NCBI GenBank assembly: GCA_943787205.1
Contig: CALSLN010000001.1
Span: 1 to 64,000 of the forward strand
DNA from: an uncultured Rhodospirillaceae bacterium
GTDB lineage: Bacteria > Pseudomonadota > Alphaproteobacteria > Rhodospirillales > Rhodospirillaceae
Direction: 5' to 3'
Length of the DNA stretch: 64,000 nucleotides
Part shown: positions 62,655 to 64,000 of the stretch, one piece after another
Numbering within the stretch: position 1 is the first letter of the stretch
How the letters are laid out: every line of letters begins with the position of its first letter
Made by a program: the position numbers and the translations under genes
The notes under the pieces: generated by a model
Told to the model about the DNA's origin: nothing
Seen by the model: only the letters and a program-made list of their open reading frames with translations
The model's database searches: none

Positions 62655-62915
62655 ATGTCAGATATTGATGATGAATTTGCCGTCAATGATGTGGTGGTCG
62701 AGATCGTCGTGGTGCTCGGCGCCTCAACAATGCGCTTGAATCAAATTCTCCAACTCGGTCGTGGCGCTGTCGTAGAACTTGAAAGTGGTCCCAACGACCA
62801 AGTTGAGGTCTACGCCAACGATATTCTCATCGCCAAAGGCGAAGTTGTCATTACCGGCGGAGACGTTCTTGGTGTCGCCGTGACGGAAGTTCTGAAGTCC
62901 GTCTACACCAACTAA
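62655..62915 (+). CDS. FliN/SpoA-domain protein (lone flagellar switch-like protein)
   Basis: 86 aa from ATG 62655, which has GGGG seven bases upstream; ATG 62595 is an alternative and would add 20 residues. VNDVVVEIVVVLGASTMRLNQILQLGRGAVVELESGPNDQVEVYANDILIAKGEVVITGGDVLGVAVTEVL is the SpoA fold of FliN, which forms the lower ring of the flagellar C-ring. The conserved VGVRITEI end is GVAVTEVL here. No other flagellar gene lies nearby, so it could be a dispersed fliN or a secretion-related relative. Confidence 0.85.
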   Translation: MSDIDDEFAVNDVVVEIVVVLGASTMRLNQILQLGRGAVVELESGPNDQVEVYANDILIAKGEVVITGGDVLGVAVTEVLKSVYTN

Positions 62916-63172
62916 CAGTCATCCTATCTCGTCTACTCCCGCGCACATCTGTAAACGTATCTCTGCCTCCCGCTGCACCTGAACGGGTTTCAGGTATTGA
63001 GTGAATTATAAGCACCCACCCTCATCTATTAGTGGCTGCTTTTCAGCTAAATCGACGAACCTTTAATTACAAAACGAGTGTTGCATGACATTGATCAATG
63101 CGCTGATCGATAGGCTTATCCACATTGGTGTTAGGGACGAAGAAGTCGGAAACAGCGATAGGGACAGGCGCC

Positions 63173-64000
63173 ATGTATATGAAATCCATCTACCTCGCAC
63201 TGAGCGGCGAAGCTGACGGCGAGTCGGCGGCAGACGTTGCTTTCTCACTGACCAAAGAATTCAACGCCCACCTCATCGGCAGCGATACGGTTGCAGAAAC
63301 CGGCCCGTTTCTTGATCAATCCGGCGTGGGGATGATGGCGGCGTATTACGACGAACTTTATCAAACTGCTGAAAAAGTTCAGTCCCACAAACGGACGCGC
63401 GCTGGAGAAGTCTTCGAGAGCGCCCGGCAAGCCTGTGATGTTTCTCTAAAAGAGAAGCCAGATGACTACGGGCCTACGTGTTATTGGCATGCCCATGATG
63501 GAGACCCAGACGTGGTGGCGCGGCTCGGCCGGTTGGCTGATGTGATTGTCGTTGCGTGTCCAGGCGAGCGCAGTTCCTACGCTGATCTTCGGACGCTAGA
63601 GCAAGCCGTGTTTGATGCGCGTCGCCCGATTCTAATGGTCCCCGCTGGCGCATCACTTGATCCCACGGCCCCGGCTATTGTCGCCTGGAACGGCAGCGCA
63701 GAAGCGGCACGCTCGTTGATCAACGCAGTTCCCATGCTTGCAAAGAGTAACAACGTAACCCTATTGCAGATCGGAGATATTGATTCGGGTTCGACCCCAA
63801 TCACTGAAGCCGAAGCGTACCTGCGTTTACATGGTGTTGGTGCCAACATGAAGAGTGTTGATCGTAGCAAAACATCTATCGAAGACGTTGTTGCGAACGA
63901 GGCGTCCGCGATCAACGCTGGTTATGCGGTGATGGGTGCGTATACGCATAACCCTTGGCGTGAACTTGTTCTTGGTGGCGTGACTCAGCATATGATTAAG
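63173..64000 (+). CDS. Universal stress protein family, 3'-truncated
   Basis: At least 276 codons, open to the window edge. ATG 63173 (or 63179) starts MKSIYLALSGEADGESAADVAFSLTKEFNAHLIGSDTV, an Usp alpha/beta start. The visible part contains two Usp repeats: ADVIVVACPGE near 120, then RRPILMVPAGASLDPTAPAIVAWNGSAEAARSLINAVPMLA, and EDVVANEASAINAGYAVMGAYTHNPWRELVLGGVTQHMIK, the typical GxxGxxR/xS-like loop of the second repeat where ATP-binding Usp have G-2x-G-9x-G(S/T). Cytoplasmic stress-response proteins. A palindrome CATTGATCAATG lies at 63089-63100 upstream. Confidence 0.87.
   Translation, partial: MYMKSIYLALSGEADGESAADVAFSLTKEFNAHLIGSDTVAETGPFLDQSGVGMMAAYYDELYQTAEKVQSHKRTRAGEVFESARQACDVSLKEKPDDYGPTCYWHAHDGDPDVVARLGRLADVIVVACPGERSSYADLRTLEQAVFDARRPILMVPAGASLDPTAPAIVAWNGSAEAARSLINAVPMLAKSNNVTLLQIGDIDSGSTPITEAEAYLRLHGVGANMKSVDRSKTSIEDVVANEASAINAGYAVMGAYTHNPWRELVLGGVTQHMIK

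Noticed and set aside
63089..63100. Palindrome CATTGATCAATG before the universal stress gene, considered as an FNR/ANR box
   Set aside because: FNR boxes need TTGAT-N4-ATCAA; here the arms touch without spacer, so it does not match.

Overview
The window looks like a chromosomal segment of a free-living, probably aquatic alphaproteobacterium, tentatively Rhodospirillales-like. The evidence is an Irr-type Fur regulator with iron-control-element boxes, a DUF1150 gene directly after an Hsp20 gene, the rubrerythrin/Fe-S reductase/DUF3501 trio, an IalB-family secreted protein, and TRAP and peptide-type ABC uptake systems. No rRNA, insertion sequence, integrase, phage gene or CRISPR array was seen. 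One tRNA (Arg, CCT) is present.

Layout. 0-10.4 kb: housekeeping and metabolic genes (RNA 2',3'-cyclic phosphodiesterase, a secreted CbiX-like protein with an MDHS repeat, fructosamine-kinase-like protein, LMW phosphatase, sirtuin, uracil-DNA-glycosylase-like protein, a degenerate class III cyclase, pterin dehydratase, DMT exporter, acetoacetate-CoA ligase, SpoU methylase, IalB). 10.5-13.7 kb: hydroxyacid dehydrogenase-pabB-pabC. 14.3-17.4 kb: Irr, rubrerythrin, Fe-S oxidoreductase and DUF3501, an iron/peroxide stress module with two ICE-like boxes. 17.6-19.7 kb: small membrane protein, MFS carrier, double cold-shock protein.

19.9-28.0 kb: a block in which nearly every longer gene is split by single or few-base indels (glpK, mobA, a cyclic-nucleotide-binding/TPR protein, a maleate-isomerase-like gene, dctP, ridA-like, dctQ). 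All protein segments remain readable by switching frame, so this is either very recent gene death or a stretch of poor sequence. The block runs into an apparent catabolic/uptake cluster (24.8-37 kb): racemase-like enzyme, DUF1330, TRAP transporter, RidA, FAH-family hydrolase, a complete five-gene peptide-type ABC transporter and a 2Fe-2S thioredoxin-like protein. Facing it is a second solute-binding protein with two NTF2-like genes.

39-54 kb: patatin-like protein, RND pump with adaptor, NicO-type Ni/Co exporter facing its DUF1007 partner, SAM methyltransferase, proline iminopeptidase, MscS channel, MFS efflux and TetR. 54-64 kb: an ABC ATPase without a permease, an unrecognised membrane-anchored protein with chelatase-like features, two tandem paralogues each made of two alpha/beta-hydrolase domains whose nucleophile serines are all replaced, Hsp20 with a possible RNA thermometer, DUF1150, tRNA-Arg, FAD monooxygenase, a lone FliN-like protein and a truncated universal-stress protein.

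The strongest leads are the serine-less double hydrolase pair (56.8-60.2 kb), the chelatase-like proteins at 0.6 and 55.2 kb, the indel-dense block, and the candidate thermometer and Irr sites.
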